A DNA stretch of 64,000 nucleotides, taken from Symbiodinium natans. Taxonomy: Eukaryota > Sar > Dinophyceae > Suessiales > Symbiodiniaceae. Location: assembly GCA_905221605.1 (NCBI GenBank), contig CAJNDS010002360.1:182001-246000 (forward strand). Reading direction: 5' to 3'. Shown piece by piece: positions 24,330 to 36,858 of this stretch; positions within the stretch are counted from its first letter, which is position 1, and every line of letters starts with the position of its first letter. Under the pieces are notes generated by a model, which was not told the origin of the DNA, made no database searches, and saw only the letters and a program-made list of their open reading frames with translations. The position numbers were made by a program, and so were the translations under genes.

Positions 24330-27300
24330 TCATACCGGCCAACAAAAGCGGCACATGATTGTTGCACTCCTTTGTAAGTTCTCTAGTTTATTGGTCATTT
24401 TCTGAAGTCCCTCGTTAATATAACACGGCAGCTTGCATCGAATATTCCCCAGAACAGGACCCGAACTTCGAGAGCGGACCATATGCATCTTGGATACCCT
24501 CGTGCCTTTGGATGCAGCGACGTAAGCATCGAGGGTCTTTACAGCAGCACCATTCTCCAGCGCAGCCTGCCGCATAGGGTTTGCTTGACTTCTGCCAAAA
24601 TGTGGGAGTTACATGGGTCGCTTCTGGGAGATGTAGGAAACAGCATCGAGTATCAGAAACCAGCCTTGGCTGCAACAGTGCCTTCCTTGAAGCTCGACAC
24701 CTTCAATCCAAGCAAGGCGAACTTCGAGACTGCGTGAAGCTCCGCGGCACTCCGTGGCCTTGCCGGCGACATACAGAGCAGCACTCGCGTTCATCATCAC
24801 CATCTCGCGGACTGCCAGGCGACCCCTGCAGGACAGAGCAAGAAAAGCCAAGTATCAGAGAGAAGAAAGAAAAGAGCGAGGGAGAGAGAGGGAGAGGCCT
24901 TGGTCGCTTACAGCCCGAATGTCCGCCCAGCCTTCCTGCAAGGAGCTCACGCATCTCCACTGCGTTCTCCTCGGGGGTCCTGCCTGCGACCTGCATGCAC
25001 CGGAACGACAGAAGCGGCGCAGACGAGTCAACAAGCTTGCCCTGGAATCCCTGGATACCAACTTCAGATGGAAACGATAGGATGCCATGAGGCAGAACTT
25101 GCAGCATCGCTCAGAACTTGGGTGTGCGACCGTCATCGCAAAGACCCTGTGCCTCAGACAGCGGATGGGCTCCGACACCGAAGTCGTCAGGACGGACCTC
25201 ATGAAGTTGTCAGCAACTAAGGCAACCCCAAAGACACACAGCCCTTTAGGCAGACACACAAGCAAGCACAGAACTGTGCCAAGGGCTTCATACTCAGAGA
25301 TCTCACCACTCTCCTTCAACTCCCATACCTGCCAAGCACAGGCAGGTGCCATGGGCCGATGGGCTGCAGCATGCGGTGCACCCTCATTGAAGAATGGAGG
25401 AGTTAAGAGTCGTTGACATCAATCATATACGATTGGACACAGACGGTCATAGTCTTTGTATTTGGACTTTTCCCGAAAGCGCGGAGAAGGGTTTTTCAGC
25501 GGAGGTGGTCTTGGAAAAAGGTTGTATTGTTGATGCAAGGATGGATGTCGTGATGGATGATGCATGGATGGGATGGCGTGATGGATTTCGTGGATTTCTT
25601 GGTAAACGTAACACGTTTTTGAATGCGCGGGGTAGAGTTGGCAGACTTGCCGCACCTACTCAAAACTCGCGCTGGCGCGTGGGAGCCGTTCTCCTGTTGG
25701 TCCGCGAACGACGACCCTCTGGGTGCTCGCCCGCCGATACCTCAAGGAGAAACCCGGATGTGGAATGTTTTTCAATTGGCCCAGGCTGGGGGGAAACTGC
25801 GTGGGCTGTGTGGGGTCGGTGTGATTTTCTTTTCCGGGTTCGACCGTACAAAGTCCGCATGTTGTCGTCTGAACCTGTCTTTCTAGTGACCTACTTCTTT
25901 GGTGATCAAACTCTCGGCATCTTCTGACTGTGATTCGTGAAACGCAGGCATGAGGGTTTGGGGCATGCGCGCTTCTTGGATAATCTTTGCTCTGGCTGTG
26001 AGCATATCTCGCGAGAAAGAAGTGGGCGAAGATACAAACAGCAGCACGAATATTTTTCTTTATACATCAACACCTCATAGGCCATTCCGATAGTTTGGCA
26101 GTTAGCAACACACACACACACACACACACAAAAGCGCCATGAGCTGCACATAGAGCTACCTAAAGAGGGCATGGGCATGACATAAACCAGCACCATTTTA
26201 CGCGCACCTTGGATGCGCCCGCAATCGAAAGCTCGTCGAGGCCCTCGCAGCCGTGGACCACCAGAGCACGCTTCATGCCTGCCCAGCATGGCATGGATCT
26301 GGCATGGGCTCCTACAACACGGTGGTGTGCCTAGCAGCTTGAAGACCTCTGCGAAGGAACGTCCCAGCGATGCTGTGAAGACGCCTCGGGGCTCCCCGCA
26401 TCTTTGGCCCTGTGCTGGCACATCATGCTCGCGATGAGCCACAGGAGGTCTCTTAACAGTTCAGACCATCAGAACTCATCCAATGCATGCCCATCCTGTA
26501 GCGATCGAAACTGTACATATGCTGATGGAAACTATACTACACCCCCACCCCCCCCCCCCACCCGCCCGCCCCCGCCCACCCAAAAAAGATATGCAAAAAC
26601 CCGATCCGGCAGTCGCCCCTGTGAAGATCTCTACCAAACACCTAGAAGCCCTGAAGCTTGAAACCTGAAGCCTTAACCCTTCCGTTTTCCCTGACCCTCA
26701 TTCTGAGAGTTAAAACCTAGTTGAAACACAAAAGCTTCAAGGCCCCCAGAACCTTGACAACCTCAAGCCCTAAAGCCTGAATTGAAGACTCAAGTTCCTC
26801 TCAACCCTCACTCTCAACCTTAAACTGCTCTGTGAAGCTACAAGGACAGGCTGTTTGTTGGGAGCAACAATAAGAAGCCCACCTAATACTACAACTTCTT
26901 TGGCCGTTTATAAGACGGGGGGTCCTTAGTTGTTAGGGGGAAGGGGTTGTTGAAGCAGTGGTGAGTGCAAGAGCTTTCTCAGGCATGGGCCACAAACCAT
27001 GCCATCAGGTCGAGCAGGATTCGTCAGGGGGCCCAAGATGTTGAAGACCTCAGCAGCTCTCAAGCCTAAACCTTGCCTCCGATGCCCTCCCCTCCCCACA
27101 GAGCACGGCACGGTGAGCGGCCGAGGCTCTGGCAGTTCGGATCCCCATCTCCTTGACGGGCAATGGAAGGAAGCATAGAAGAGCATTGAGGCCACAAGGC
27201 GGGGATGCAGATGCAGAGGACTTGCCGTGTGGTCGCTTGCACTCTGCCGGCTCCTGCCGGATGGGTCCAACATGACGCATTGCTGGATGATAGGACCTGC

Positions 27301-29724
27301 AGAATGGAAGATGTCACTTTCTGCGTGTTCCGGAGGTGCGACAGCCAACTGCCGAGTGGCTGAGCTCCTGCCCTTTGCAGGAGGCGCCACTGCTTTCGAT
27401 TTGCTTCGCGACACATCGAGACTAGACCTTCTCGAGCCTTGCGACATGGGCTGAGCAAGTGCTTTGCCTGGCAAAGAGGAAGGCGAAGCTGCCAGCTGAG
27501 AGCACCGGTGCCACCTGCAATCTTGTTCGAGCTTGAACGCATTGTGCTAGAGGGACGTGGGTCGCTGCTTGTGAGACTGCGCTCTTGTCGTGTGGCTGAC
27601 CAACCCTCGGTGCGGGATCGGGAACAAGGAGGGAGCGACTTCCTTGCTCGCTTGGCACTTTCTCCTGGCCTCAGCCGGTGCCAGCTCGAGCTTTGCGCCC
27701 AAGGCCTCCAGAGCCGCATGAGTAAGTACTGGCCAATAGCTACGATGCATAGAACCTTGCACTGTGTCACGTCTCCTTGGTTAAGGAATAAAGCAGCTGC
27801 CGCACAGTGCATCAAAACTGCTGTCGTGAACGGCTCTACTTGCACTCCCAGCACTTCAGTCTTCAGGTATAGTATACACCTGTATGTTTTTATGATGCTA
27901 TTCAATGCAAGCTCATTTGCTTTCAAAGGCCTCAAGGATGTCTGCCGCACCACTCTTGGAAGAGGCTGCGCGGTTGCCATGCTTGACGATTCGAGCCTAG
28001 CTGAAGCTGCAGCCGTTGTTGACGATGGTACAGGCACAGCGCGTGCAGCTCGGTTAGCGCATCTTGGCCTCTCTTAGCCTCCAGCCCCAGCACCAGCTGC
28101 CACCAAGCCGGCCGCAGTTGAGATGTTAAAGGTGTCCTGCGCATCACAAGATTAGTAGCTCGGCAAACCATCCTCGCCTTCATGGGACTTTCTTGTGGGA
28201 CTTTCGAAATGGCTTTGGGGTGCCTGCGCCGCTCTCGGAGCTTCAGGGGAGGGGAGAGTGGAGCAGCTCTGGGACGCCGTCTGGATTCTTGATTAGCTGG
28301 GATCGCGTGGGTGACCCACCTAATTGCCACCTCGAGTTTGTCGACTTGGCTGCATCTCGATATCCCACAGCTCCGAAGCCCTAAACGAAACCTTAGCCAT
28401 GATTCCGTGGGTGTCTGCGGCTTCTGCCCGACCTGTTGCAATGATATGGTGTGACTCCATCCTTCGCTATTTCTCACAGTTTCCCCCAACACGCCTGACC
28501 ATCCCCACCGGTGCCCACGATGTCAACGATGGGCCCGGCGGTTCGCGGAACCTGTTGAGAAGATGCGAAGTGCTCTTCAGAGCTACCTCCGATTCCTCCA
28601 GCTTCTCCACACCCTGGCCATCGGCAGCATCGGAGCCTCCACCGCCAACGCATTGCTGCGCATCACATCAGCCAGGGCGTGAACCTGGTTCAAAGGTCAA
28701 TTTTCCGTCCCGCAGATGTTTCGATCGACCACAGAAGAAGCATGCAGTACGTACTCAGTGTACATGTGATATACACTCCTCTGAAAGGATACCCAAGAAT
28801 TTGATCTGGTGTCCAAGCTCCGAACAATGCTCGGCGTGCACTTCTCCAACCTGCAGTGCATGGCTCTGTTCGATTCGTGCAGTTGTCATTGAACTTTCAT
28901 GACACGAACTTCAGGTGTCGCAAGGCACATCGAGGGTATCAGCTGCCAGGTTCGTCATGCTGTGCAAACCTCGCCGACCTCAGGCCGCTACGACAGAAGC
29001 GCCAGGAATGCGCCGATCTGGGCAGGAGTTGCCTCTGCTCACGTATCCCTAGGATGCGAAAGGGGTGTTCAAGATCTGGTGATTGGCTATGAGCTTGTTT
29101 GTCTTGTTGGTGTAGTTGTTTAGGCGTTGGGGGCGAGGGGGGCGTGGCCTTGAAGTTTGTGGGGTTTTGGATAGGCTCGAGTTTGTAAGGGGTTAAACTG
29201 AACGAATTGCATTTCTACAGGAACCGAACTGAACAACGATGAACTTGGTTGATGCTAAATTTGTTAGCTTGGTTTGGTTTCAGCGGGGCAGGCGGGTTTT
29301 GAGAGGATGAGCGGCAAGCCTCGTGCAGACCCCTCCACAAAGAAGGAGCGCGCAATGATCTTTAAATATCATGGTCAGTTATAAGCTGTACATGTGCATG
29401 ACAAAACTCGTGCTGTGTCTACTTCAGCAGCACTACATCCCATAGTTCATTGCTTCCTCACCTCCTTCGCTCCTCCCTTCCTTCTTTCCTGTAGTCCTTC
29501 CCTGGTTCTTCGCCGCCCGCACCTCGTTTCCTCCAGACGTAGTAAAACGGACAACACACCACCCCTCAAATAACCACCAAGCACCCTATGAAAAGTAAAC
29601 CCGAAATTCCTGGAATTACAAAAGTAAAAGCAAGCCATGCGAAAGGCACGACATGCCACGGTTCCTTTGTTTGGAGTGGGCACCTGGCCTCCCCATTCAT
29701 TATCTCGCGCATGGCTGCATTGGC
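24330..29724 (-). CDS. trpD: Anthranilate phosphoribosyltransferase, nearly complete, at least 17 exons
   Basis: TrpD transfers phosphoribose from PRPP to anthranilate, the second step of tryptophan synthesis. Exons on minus: 29724-29689, about 29032-28989, 28684-28637, 28551-28495, 28136-28086, 27996-27931, 27705-27643, 27514-27468, 27296-27254, 27151-27134, 27048-26991, 26384-26331, 26278-26208, 25328-25287, 25197-25153, 24990-24908, 24825-24741, then 24566 downwards. Phases match at the joins I could define. Read in order they give the family's signature blocks: A-T-P-A-Q-I-G-A-F-L, V-G-T-G-G-D-G-Q then D-T-F-N-I-S-T, V-K-H-G-N-R-A-A-S-S-K-S-G, Y-H-P-A-M-R-H-V-G-P, F-N-I-L-G-P-L-T-N-P, V-V-H-G-x-E-G-L-D-E-L, T-P-E-E-N-A and a C-terminal N-A-S-A-A-L-Y-V-A-G-K-A. 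Of 16 readable donors, 13 are GC, 2 GA and 1 GT. The first exons (and any plastid leader), the exon after 28,989 (perhaps 28,850-28,824) and the exact 3' end are not settled. Confidence 0.93.
25388..26200. other. Longest trpD intron, with GGAT and CA microsatellites
   Basis: This lies between two well-defined trpD exons (26,208 and 25,328). It carries a degenerate GGAT repeat at about 25,535-25,600 and a (CA)n run at about 26,106-26,131. A 177-codon open frame on plus from 25,394 is probably chance, because it covers most of the intron, includes the repeat and shows no family signature. Confidence 0.6.
26525..26850. repeat. C-rich run and degraded telomere-like sequence in a trpD intron
   Basis: A C-rich run at about 26,540-26,580 is followed by some 200 bp of loosely repeated CCCTAAA/CCTGAAG-like words. 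It is compatible with a very old telomeric insertion inside the intron between the exons at 26,991 and 26,384. Confidence 0.5.
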
Positions 29725-31200
29725 CTGGGGCAATGGCATCAAGAGGCTCCAACGCTGCGCGGCAACTTTATCATGTTGACTCCAAGAACCCCCGAGCTTC
29801 ATCCCTGCTCCAATCGTTGGCCTGGTCCGGCTGGAGCGTATCGCCGGCGGCAAGCGACTTGACTGCTGCTTTGACTGAGCCTCCTCACAGGCCATTGCAC
29901 AGGAGCCTCACAGTCCCACCATGCCGCCCATGCCTATGAATATGAGAAATGCGGCGAACCTGCGGGCTTGGTCTTCTTGGCATCTGGCGCTGACATTGCT
30001 CTTGCAGCTTTGCCGGCGGAAGGAAGTTTATTTTGCGCTTGTCTCTGCTGGAACCGTCAACCGTAGCTGCCTGCGCTTGCCATGCGGAGTGAGCATGTGC
30101 AACCATATAGCTCCACAACTCACATGACTCAAAAACAATCACAGCTTGGAGCGCGAATGAGATGCATGGCCTTGTCAGGCTATACAGCTGCAAGCACGAA
30201 GCTCACATGTTCAAGCGCCATGTCGCGCTACTGTTGCCAGTTGCAGCTTGCAGCCAAAAAAACTACTCAATGTAAACGATGTCTGAGCGTTCATCGTCTT
30301 TTCCCCCTTCAGTGCGCCCACAGGTGTGTACGCCTGCGTTCGCGCATGTCTGCTTAGGCCTGCCATGCAATCAGAGATAAGACCCGAACTCCCATGTCCG
30401 AAGGCTTCGGAACGCTCCCAACTGCATGTTGCAGCTTCAACGGCTTCAAGCAGCGGAACCGCTGGCCAAGCCTGCCTAACGACCAAAGCTCTGACCCAGG
30501 CTCTTGACCTGGCTTACTTTGCACATCTTTGCACGCTCTGGCCCTGCTTTCAACACACTGGACCAAAGTGGTCGAATGCTGCGCCTTCTCGTTGTCCTGA
30601 AGCCCACTTGCAGCTTCCTTGGCAGCTGCCGCAGCCTGTCGAAGACGGCTGCAAGGGGCGGATCTTGCTGTACCCTTTGAATACAAGTCTACGAGAGAAA
30701 GAGCACACGAATATTTTGGTAGATAACAACAAGCAAAGCTCAAACGGCACATGTTATTCTACGTTTCTCTTTCGGCTTCTTTTCATGTATACGCATGTAA
30801 ACGATGCAAGAGAATGCGTGTGACGCCATGCAATTGCATGTGAATGTATGTAGATGTATGCAAGTTTATGTCATGTTCTGCGCATGTGTGTAGATGTATG
30901 TATGTAAACGCATGTAAACCTCTGCTTCCACTGTTCTGCCGAAGCAAAGACCGCTACGCCTCGTGACCCATCACTTGGTCAATACATCTAAAAATGCTGG
31001 AACCACGTAGGGCTGCGAATACGACGTGACATACGCGTGGCATGGCTGATGGTTTCATTCCTCGATACGGGATGGGTCTCACTGCCCATATTATAGTAAC
31101 TTATAGTACTTGCCTCACACAGCACATGTGCTCCTAAACCGCTTTCGACGACCTCATACACCAGATTCACTAGATGTGAAAATGTTGCCTACCTGCTCGT
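29725..31200. other. Upstream of the visible trpD exons; isolated exon-like segments
   Basis: Missing N-terminal trpD exons are expected here but I could not identify them. A minus-strand segment at about 30,640-30,585 is Ala/Lys-rich and ends at an AG|GA boundary; it resembles the coiled-coil exons further upstream. Between about 30,780 and 30,920 there is a degenerate ATGTATG-type repeat. Confidence 0.4.
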
Positions 31201-31209
31201 CATATCTGC

Positions 31210-32530
31210 CTGGCCAGCATACTTCTCAGCGACCGCTTGGTATTCTCCTGCTGCGGCTGCGTATTCTCCAGCAGCAGAAGCCGCCTGATCACCGTTGTGG
31301 GCAATGGTTGGAAACACTATGAACCACCCACGTGATGCTGCTCGTCGTGGTACCCGCAACAACTTAGCCTCCTAGGAAAGAGGCGTCGATGAAACCTCTC
31401 GTGGAAACATGTCACGATATTTGCATGCGCCTGGCCAGCATACTTCTCTGCTACCGCTTGGTACTCCCCCGCTGCTGCTGCATACTCTCCAGCAGTGGCA
31501 GCTGCCTGCCATAACCCGAGAAGGCCCGTCACGGTACCACTTGCCATATACAGCCACATACTACAGTTACTACAGTGTCCTGGCCTGGCTCGCCGCTTGT
31601 TTTGCCTGGTCCTTTGCCGAATCAGCAGCCTCAAAAGCCTTGGGAATCAAGCAGAACACTCGAATTGTTCAATGCCAGCAAGCCTCGTGCTTTGCAAGTC
31701 CATATCACAAGACCATTTGTGTTATGATGTGTCGGAGGGAACAGGAGGGGGCTAGCAATGATGACTCATGGGCGTTTCGCAGGTGCACGGACTGCTTGCA
31801 TCGTCCCCTGAATACAGGTGCCAGCCAGCACTAAGAGTTTGTGTAACATCTCGCCATCATGTCGGTTCAAGTACCAGCCGCAAGTAGGGCGCGCAAGGCA
31901 TATTACACACACGAACGCGCAAGCCTTGTCCATCATGGACTTCAGCGTGTTCAACATGTCCTGAGACTCCTGGCGTGTTCATCGACATCCTGAACCTGTA
32001 TTGCGAAATATTGAGACTTGTGTACCATGATGCAACGTGCCAGTTTTACCGGGTTGGCCGCCGCCTCGGCGATCTGCTTGTCCAGTACGGCCGCCTTTTC
32101 GCGGGCGGCCTGGATGACCTCCGCGTGAAGTTTGGGCCGGGAATCTCTCCCACCGCTCTCCTCTCTCCCTCTCTCTGGCCTCCTCTCCGCGGCTCTTGGC
32201 AGCCTCAAGGCCTGGCATGACGCAGTGATGCAAATGCAGGCGCGCTCTACTTTCCGTGTTTGCTTCGGCCTGCACCCTCAGAGCTCATCTCCGCTTTGAT
32301 CGCCTCCACCTGCTTGTCCTTGGCCTGGTCAGGCAGAAGTTGCCCTGGCTCCCATCGACTTGTAAAGATGCCGCGGCCTCCATCTCTGCCTTCAGCTGCG
32401 CAAGGCGGCTCTCTGTTTCGGCCAGCTCCTTTGCTTCCACATTCTTCCACACAAGTGCCTCACACCTCCAACACCCAAGGGAAGCCTGCGAGAGACCATC
32501 TTTCTCGCGAAGGTGGACCGCCTGAGTTTC
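31210..32530 (-). CDS. Coiled-coil/helical repeat protein gene, partial exons
   Basis: Several minus-strand exons encode charged, Ala-rich helices: about 32,460-32,347 (E-A-K-E-L-A-E-T-E-S-R-L-A-Q-L-K), about 32,330-32,280 (K-D-K-Q-V-E-A-I-K-A-E-M), about 32,140-32,050 (H-A-E-V-I-Q-A-A-R-E-K) and two near-copies of a 75-nt exon at 31,505-31,431 and 31,284-31,210 carrying A-G-E-Y-A-A-A-A-G-E-Y-Q-A-V. The heptad-like spacing of Leu/Ile/Val points to a coiled coil. The two 75-nt exons both sit between CAG and a GC donor, as in trpD. The protein's role cannot be inferred; it may be a structural or scaffold protein. Confidence 0.55.
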
Positions 32531-32573
32531 GAGCTCTCGGGAGCCCCTGCGTCTTCCGCAAAGCAGGCACTCT

Positions 32574-32625
32574 ATACATATATATATATATATATACATA
32601 CATACAGACAGAAATATATATATAT
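32574..32625. repeat. TA microsatellite at the start of the AT-rich block
   Basis: TA/TATA and CATA repeats mark the abrupt change from GC-balanced host-like DNA to the AT-rich satellite. Confidence 0.8.
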
Positions 32626-32689
32626 ATGAGAGAGGGACCTTTATGTACTATGTTGCTACCTGTTTTTCTATATGTATAGAGAACATATG

Positions 32690-35600
32690 GAAGAATTAAA
32701 TGATTTGAATTATTTAAATTAGTTTTGAGGCCCGCGAATTTAAATAATTTAATTCGAGATTTAAATTATTTAAATTCGCGGGCCCGGAAACTAATTTAAC
32801 TAATTTAAATACCGAATTAAATTATTTAAATCCACGGGCCTCGAAACTAATTTAAATAATTTAAATCAGGATTTAAATTATTTAAATTATTTAAATTATC
32901 TAAATGGTTTGGGTTCGGAGAAATCCTCATTCTATTTGAATTATTTACATTATTTAAATTATTTAAATTCACGGGCTTGGAAAAGAATTTAAATAATTTA
33001 AATCGGGATTTGAATTATTTAAATTAGTTTCGAGGCCCGCGAATTTAAATAATTTAATTCGGGATTTAAATTAGTTAAATTAGTTTCCGGGCCCGCGAAT
33101 TTAAATAATTTAAAGAATCTAAATAGATCCAGATTTTCTCCCAGCACAGACCATTTAACTAATTTAAATAATTTAAATAATTTAAATAATTTAAATCGGG
33201 ATTTGAATTATTTAAATTAGTTTGGAGGCCCGCGAATTTAAATAATTTAATTCGGTATTTAAATTAGTTAAATTCGTTTCCGGGCCCGCGAATGTAAATA
33301 ATTTAAATCTCAAATTAAATTATTTAAATTCGCGGGCCTCAAAACTAATTCAAATAATTCAAATCCGGATTTAAATTATTTAAATTATTTAAATTATTTA
33401 AATTAGTTAAATGGTCTGTGCTGAGAGAAAATCTGGATCTATTTAGATTCTTTAAATTATTTAAATTCGCGGGCCCGGAAACTAATTTAAATAATTTAAA
33501 TCCCGAATTAAATTATTTAAATTAGTTTCCGGGCCCGCGAATTTAAATAATTTAATTCGGGATTTAAATTATTTAAATTAGTGTCCGGGCCCACGAATTT
33601 AAATAATTTAAAGAATCTAAATAGATCCAGATTTTCTCCCAGCACAGACCATTTAACTAATTTAAATAATTTAGATAATTTAAATAATTTAAATCAGGAT
33701 TTGAATTATTTAAATTAGTTTGGAGGCCCGCGAATTTAAATAATTTAATTCGAGATTTAAATTATTTAAATTCGCGGGCCCGGAAACGAATTTAACTAAT
33801 TTAAATACCGAATTAAATTATTTAAATTCGCGGGCCTCCAAACTAATTTAAATAATTCAAATCCCGATTTAACTTATTTAAATTATTTAAATTATTTAAA
33901 TTATTTAAATTATTTAAATTATCTAAATGGTCTGGGTTCGGAGAAATCCTCATTCTATTTGAATTATTTAAATTATTTAAATTCGCGGGCCCGGAAAAGA
34001 ATTTAAATAATTTAAATCCCGAATTAAATTATTCAAATTAGTTTCGAGGCCCGCGAATTTAAATAATTTAATTCGGGATTTAAATTATTTAAATTAGTTT
34101 CCGGGCCCGCGAATTTAAATAATTTAAAGAATCTAAATAGATCCAGATTTTCTCCCAGCACAGACCATTTAACTAATTTAAATAATTTAAATAATTTAAA
34201 TAATTTAAATCCGGATTTGAATTATTTGAATTAGTTTTGAGGCCCGCGAATTTAAATAATTTAATTCGAGATTTAAATTATTTAAATTCGCGGGCCCGGA
34301 AACGAATTTAACTAATTTAAATACCGAATTAAATTATTTAAATTCACGGGCCTCGAAACTAATTTAAATAATTTAAATCAGGATTAAATTATGTAAAATA
34401 TTTAAATTATTTAAATTATCTAAATGGTCTGGGTTCGGAGAAATCCTCATTCTATTTGAATTATATTTAAGTTATTTAATTTATTTAAATTCACGGGCTC
34501 GGAAAAGAATTTAAATAATTTAAATCGGGATTTGAATTATTTAAATTAGTTTTGAGGCCCGCGAATTTAAATAATTTAACTCGGGATTTAAATTATTTAA
34601 ATTAGTTTCCGGGCCCGCGAATTTAAATAATTTAAAGAATCTAAATAGATCCAGATTTTCTCCCAGCACAGACCATTTAACTAATTTAAATAATTTAAAT
34701 AATTTAACTAATTTAAATCAGGATTTGAATTATTTAAATTAGTTTGGAGGCCCGCGAATTTAAATAATTTAATTCGGTATTTAAATTAGTTAAATTCGTT
34801 TCCGGGCCCGCGAATTTAAATAATTTAAATCTCGAATTAAATTATTTAAATTCGCGGGCCTCCAAACTAATTTAAATAATTCAAATCCGGATTTAAATTA
34901 TTTAAATTATTTAAATTATTTAAATTAGTTAAATGGTCTGTGCTGGGAGAAAATCTGGATCTATTTAGATTCTTTAAATTATTTAAATTCGCGGGCCCGG
35001 AAACTAATTTAAATAATTTAAATCCCGAATTAATTTATTTAAATTAGTTTCCGGGCCCGCGAATTTAAATAATTTAATTCGAGATTTAAATTATTAAATT
35101 CGCGGGCCCGGAAACTAATTTAACTAATTTAAATACAGAATTAAATTATTTAAATTCGCGGGCCTCCAAACTAATTTAAGTAATTCAAATCCCGATTTAA
35201 ATTATTTAAATTATTTAAATTATTTAAATTAGTTAAATGGTCTGTGCTGGGAGAAAATCTGGATCTATTTAGATTCTTTAAATTATTTAAATTCGCGGGC
35301 CCGGAAACTAATTTAAATAATTTAAATCCCGAATTAAATTATTTAAATTAGTTTTGAGGCCCGCGAATTTAAATAATTTAATTCGAGATTTAAATTATTT
35401 AAATTCGCGGGCCCGGAAACTAATTTAACTAATTTAAATACAGAATTAAATTATTTAAATTCGCGGGCCTCCAAACTAATTTAAATAATTCAAATCAGGA
35501 TTTAAATTATTTAAATTATTTAAATTATTTAAATTATCTAAATGGTCTGGGTTCGGAGAAAGCCTCATTCGATTTGAATTATTTACATTATTTAAATTAT

Positions 35601-35885
35601 TTAAGTTCACGAGTTCGGAAAAATTTAAATAATTTAAATCGCGATTTGAATTATTTAAATTAGTTTTGAGGCCCGCGAATTTAAATAGTTTAATTCGGGG
35701 TTTAAATTATTTAAATTAGTTTCGAGACGCGTGAATTTAAATAAATTAAAGAATTCAAATAGGTCGAGAATTTCTCCTAGCCGAAACCATTTAAATAATT
35801 TAAAAAATTTCACAAACTGAAATAATTTAAATAATTCAAATATCTTAAATCATTTAAATCTGGATTTGAATTATTTAGACTCTTT
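32690..35885. repeat. AT-rich palindromic satellite, about 3.2 kb
   Basis: The block is made of AATTTAAATAATTTAAAT modules, many perfectly or nearly self-complementary, separated by GC cores of the GCGGGCCCG and GAGGCCCGCG type. Two longer words recur. One, about 45 bp, contains CAGATTTTCTCCCAGCACAG; it occurs in plus orientation at about 33,113, 33,612, 34,128 and 34,644 and inverted at about 33,404, 34,930 and 35,233. The other contains GGGTTCGGAGAAATCCTC and occurs at about 32,908, 33,934, 34,428 and 35,548. The array can therefore form many hairpins at several scales. There is no coding potential. Confidence 0.95.
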
Positions 35886-35989
35886 AGGGTTAGTAGCTTA
35901 AAACCCTATAGGGACCGGAAGGTATAATGATTTGAACTCTACAGCGCGCTTTTTTACATTAATATTAAAATAAAGTCTGGCGTCAGGTA

Positions 35990-36240
35990 TGGTCGCTTTT
36001 GATTCTCACCATCGAATGCGCGGAGCCTACAGTGAATGCAGTGTTAACTCAACTCGGAGTACTGTTTTCGGTCTCCGGGAAAGCGGGGTACTGTTTTCGG
36101 TCCCTGAACACGGTGGTACTGCTTTCGGTCCACCGTCTCCCCCTCTCTTGTTTGTGTATTGTTATCTCGCCAACTGCACACTAAACAGCACAGACGACAT
36201 GGTGGTACTGTTATCGGTCCACCGTGTTTGTGCTTAAACT
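35990..36240 (+). repeat. Repeated 16-bp word GGTACTGTTTTCGGTC
   Basis: The word, with one or two changes per copy, occurs at about 36,058, 36,089, 36,115 and 36,204, spaced 31, 26 and 89 bp. The last two copies continue into CACCGT. It lies between the AT-rich satellite and the 113-bp minisatellite. Direct repeats of this kind could be protein-binding iterons, but this is speculation. Confidence 0.6.
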
Positions 36241-36426
36241 ATTACAACAACATGAAACATATCATATTCTTTTTACATGTGCTGTAACTTCTAGGACATA
36301 CATATGGCCGCGTGCCAGTATTGATTGCTTGTAACAGGGCCGCGGCCCGCACACGCGACATACCCCATTACGGAGGCTATGCATCAACGGCCGGGGTTTT
36401 GCGACAGACGTGTTTGTTGTTGTCTG

Positions 36427-36820
36427 CAGGTTCCAAGTCTTGCTTATCCGGGTGTAAGTGTTCTCAAGTTTCAAAAAGCAAATATATATGTAACACTGAA
36501 TTTTAAACCCCCCTAAACCCTTAAAGGCCGCGTATGTGGGGTGGTTCTAAGTCTTGCTTATCGGGGGGTAGATGTTCTTAAGTTTCAAGAACAAATATGT
36601 ATGTAAGACCGAATTTTAAACCCTCTTAAACCCTTAAAGGCTGCGTATGTGGGGTGGTGCTAAGTCTTGCTTATCGGGGGGGAAGTGTTCGTCAGTTTCA
36701 AGAAGCAAATACATATGTAACACCGAATTTTAAACCCCCCTTAAACCCTTAAAGGCTGCGTATGTGGGGTGGTCCCAAGTCTTGCTTATCGGGGGGTAGG
36801 TGTTCGTAAGTTTCAAGAAG

Positions 36821-36858
<38 letters not shown>

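Noticed and set aside
25394-25927. 177-codon plus-strand frame
   Set aside because: It lies inside an intron bounded by secure trpD exons, includes a GGAT repeat and has no recognisable domain.
27066-28037. 323-codon minus-strand frame as an independent protein
   Set aside because: The secure trpD exons in this interval read in other frames, so the long frame is a shadow spanning introns.
27439-28077. 212-codon plus-strand frame
   Set aside because: It is antisense to five well-supported trpD exons and shows no family signature.
32690-35885. CRISPR-like array
   Set aside because: There are no regular unique spacers; the units are palindromic and of variable length, and the context is eukaryotic.
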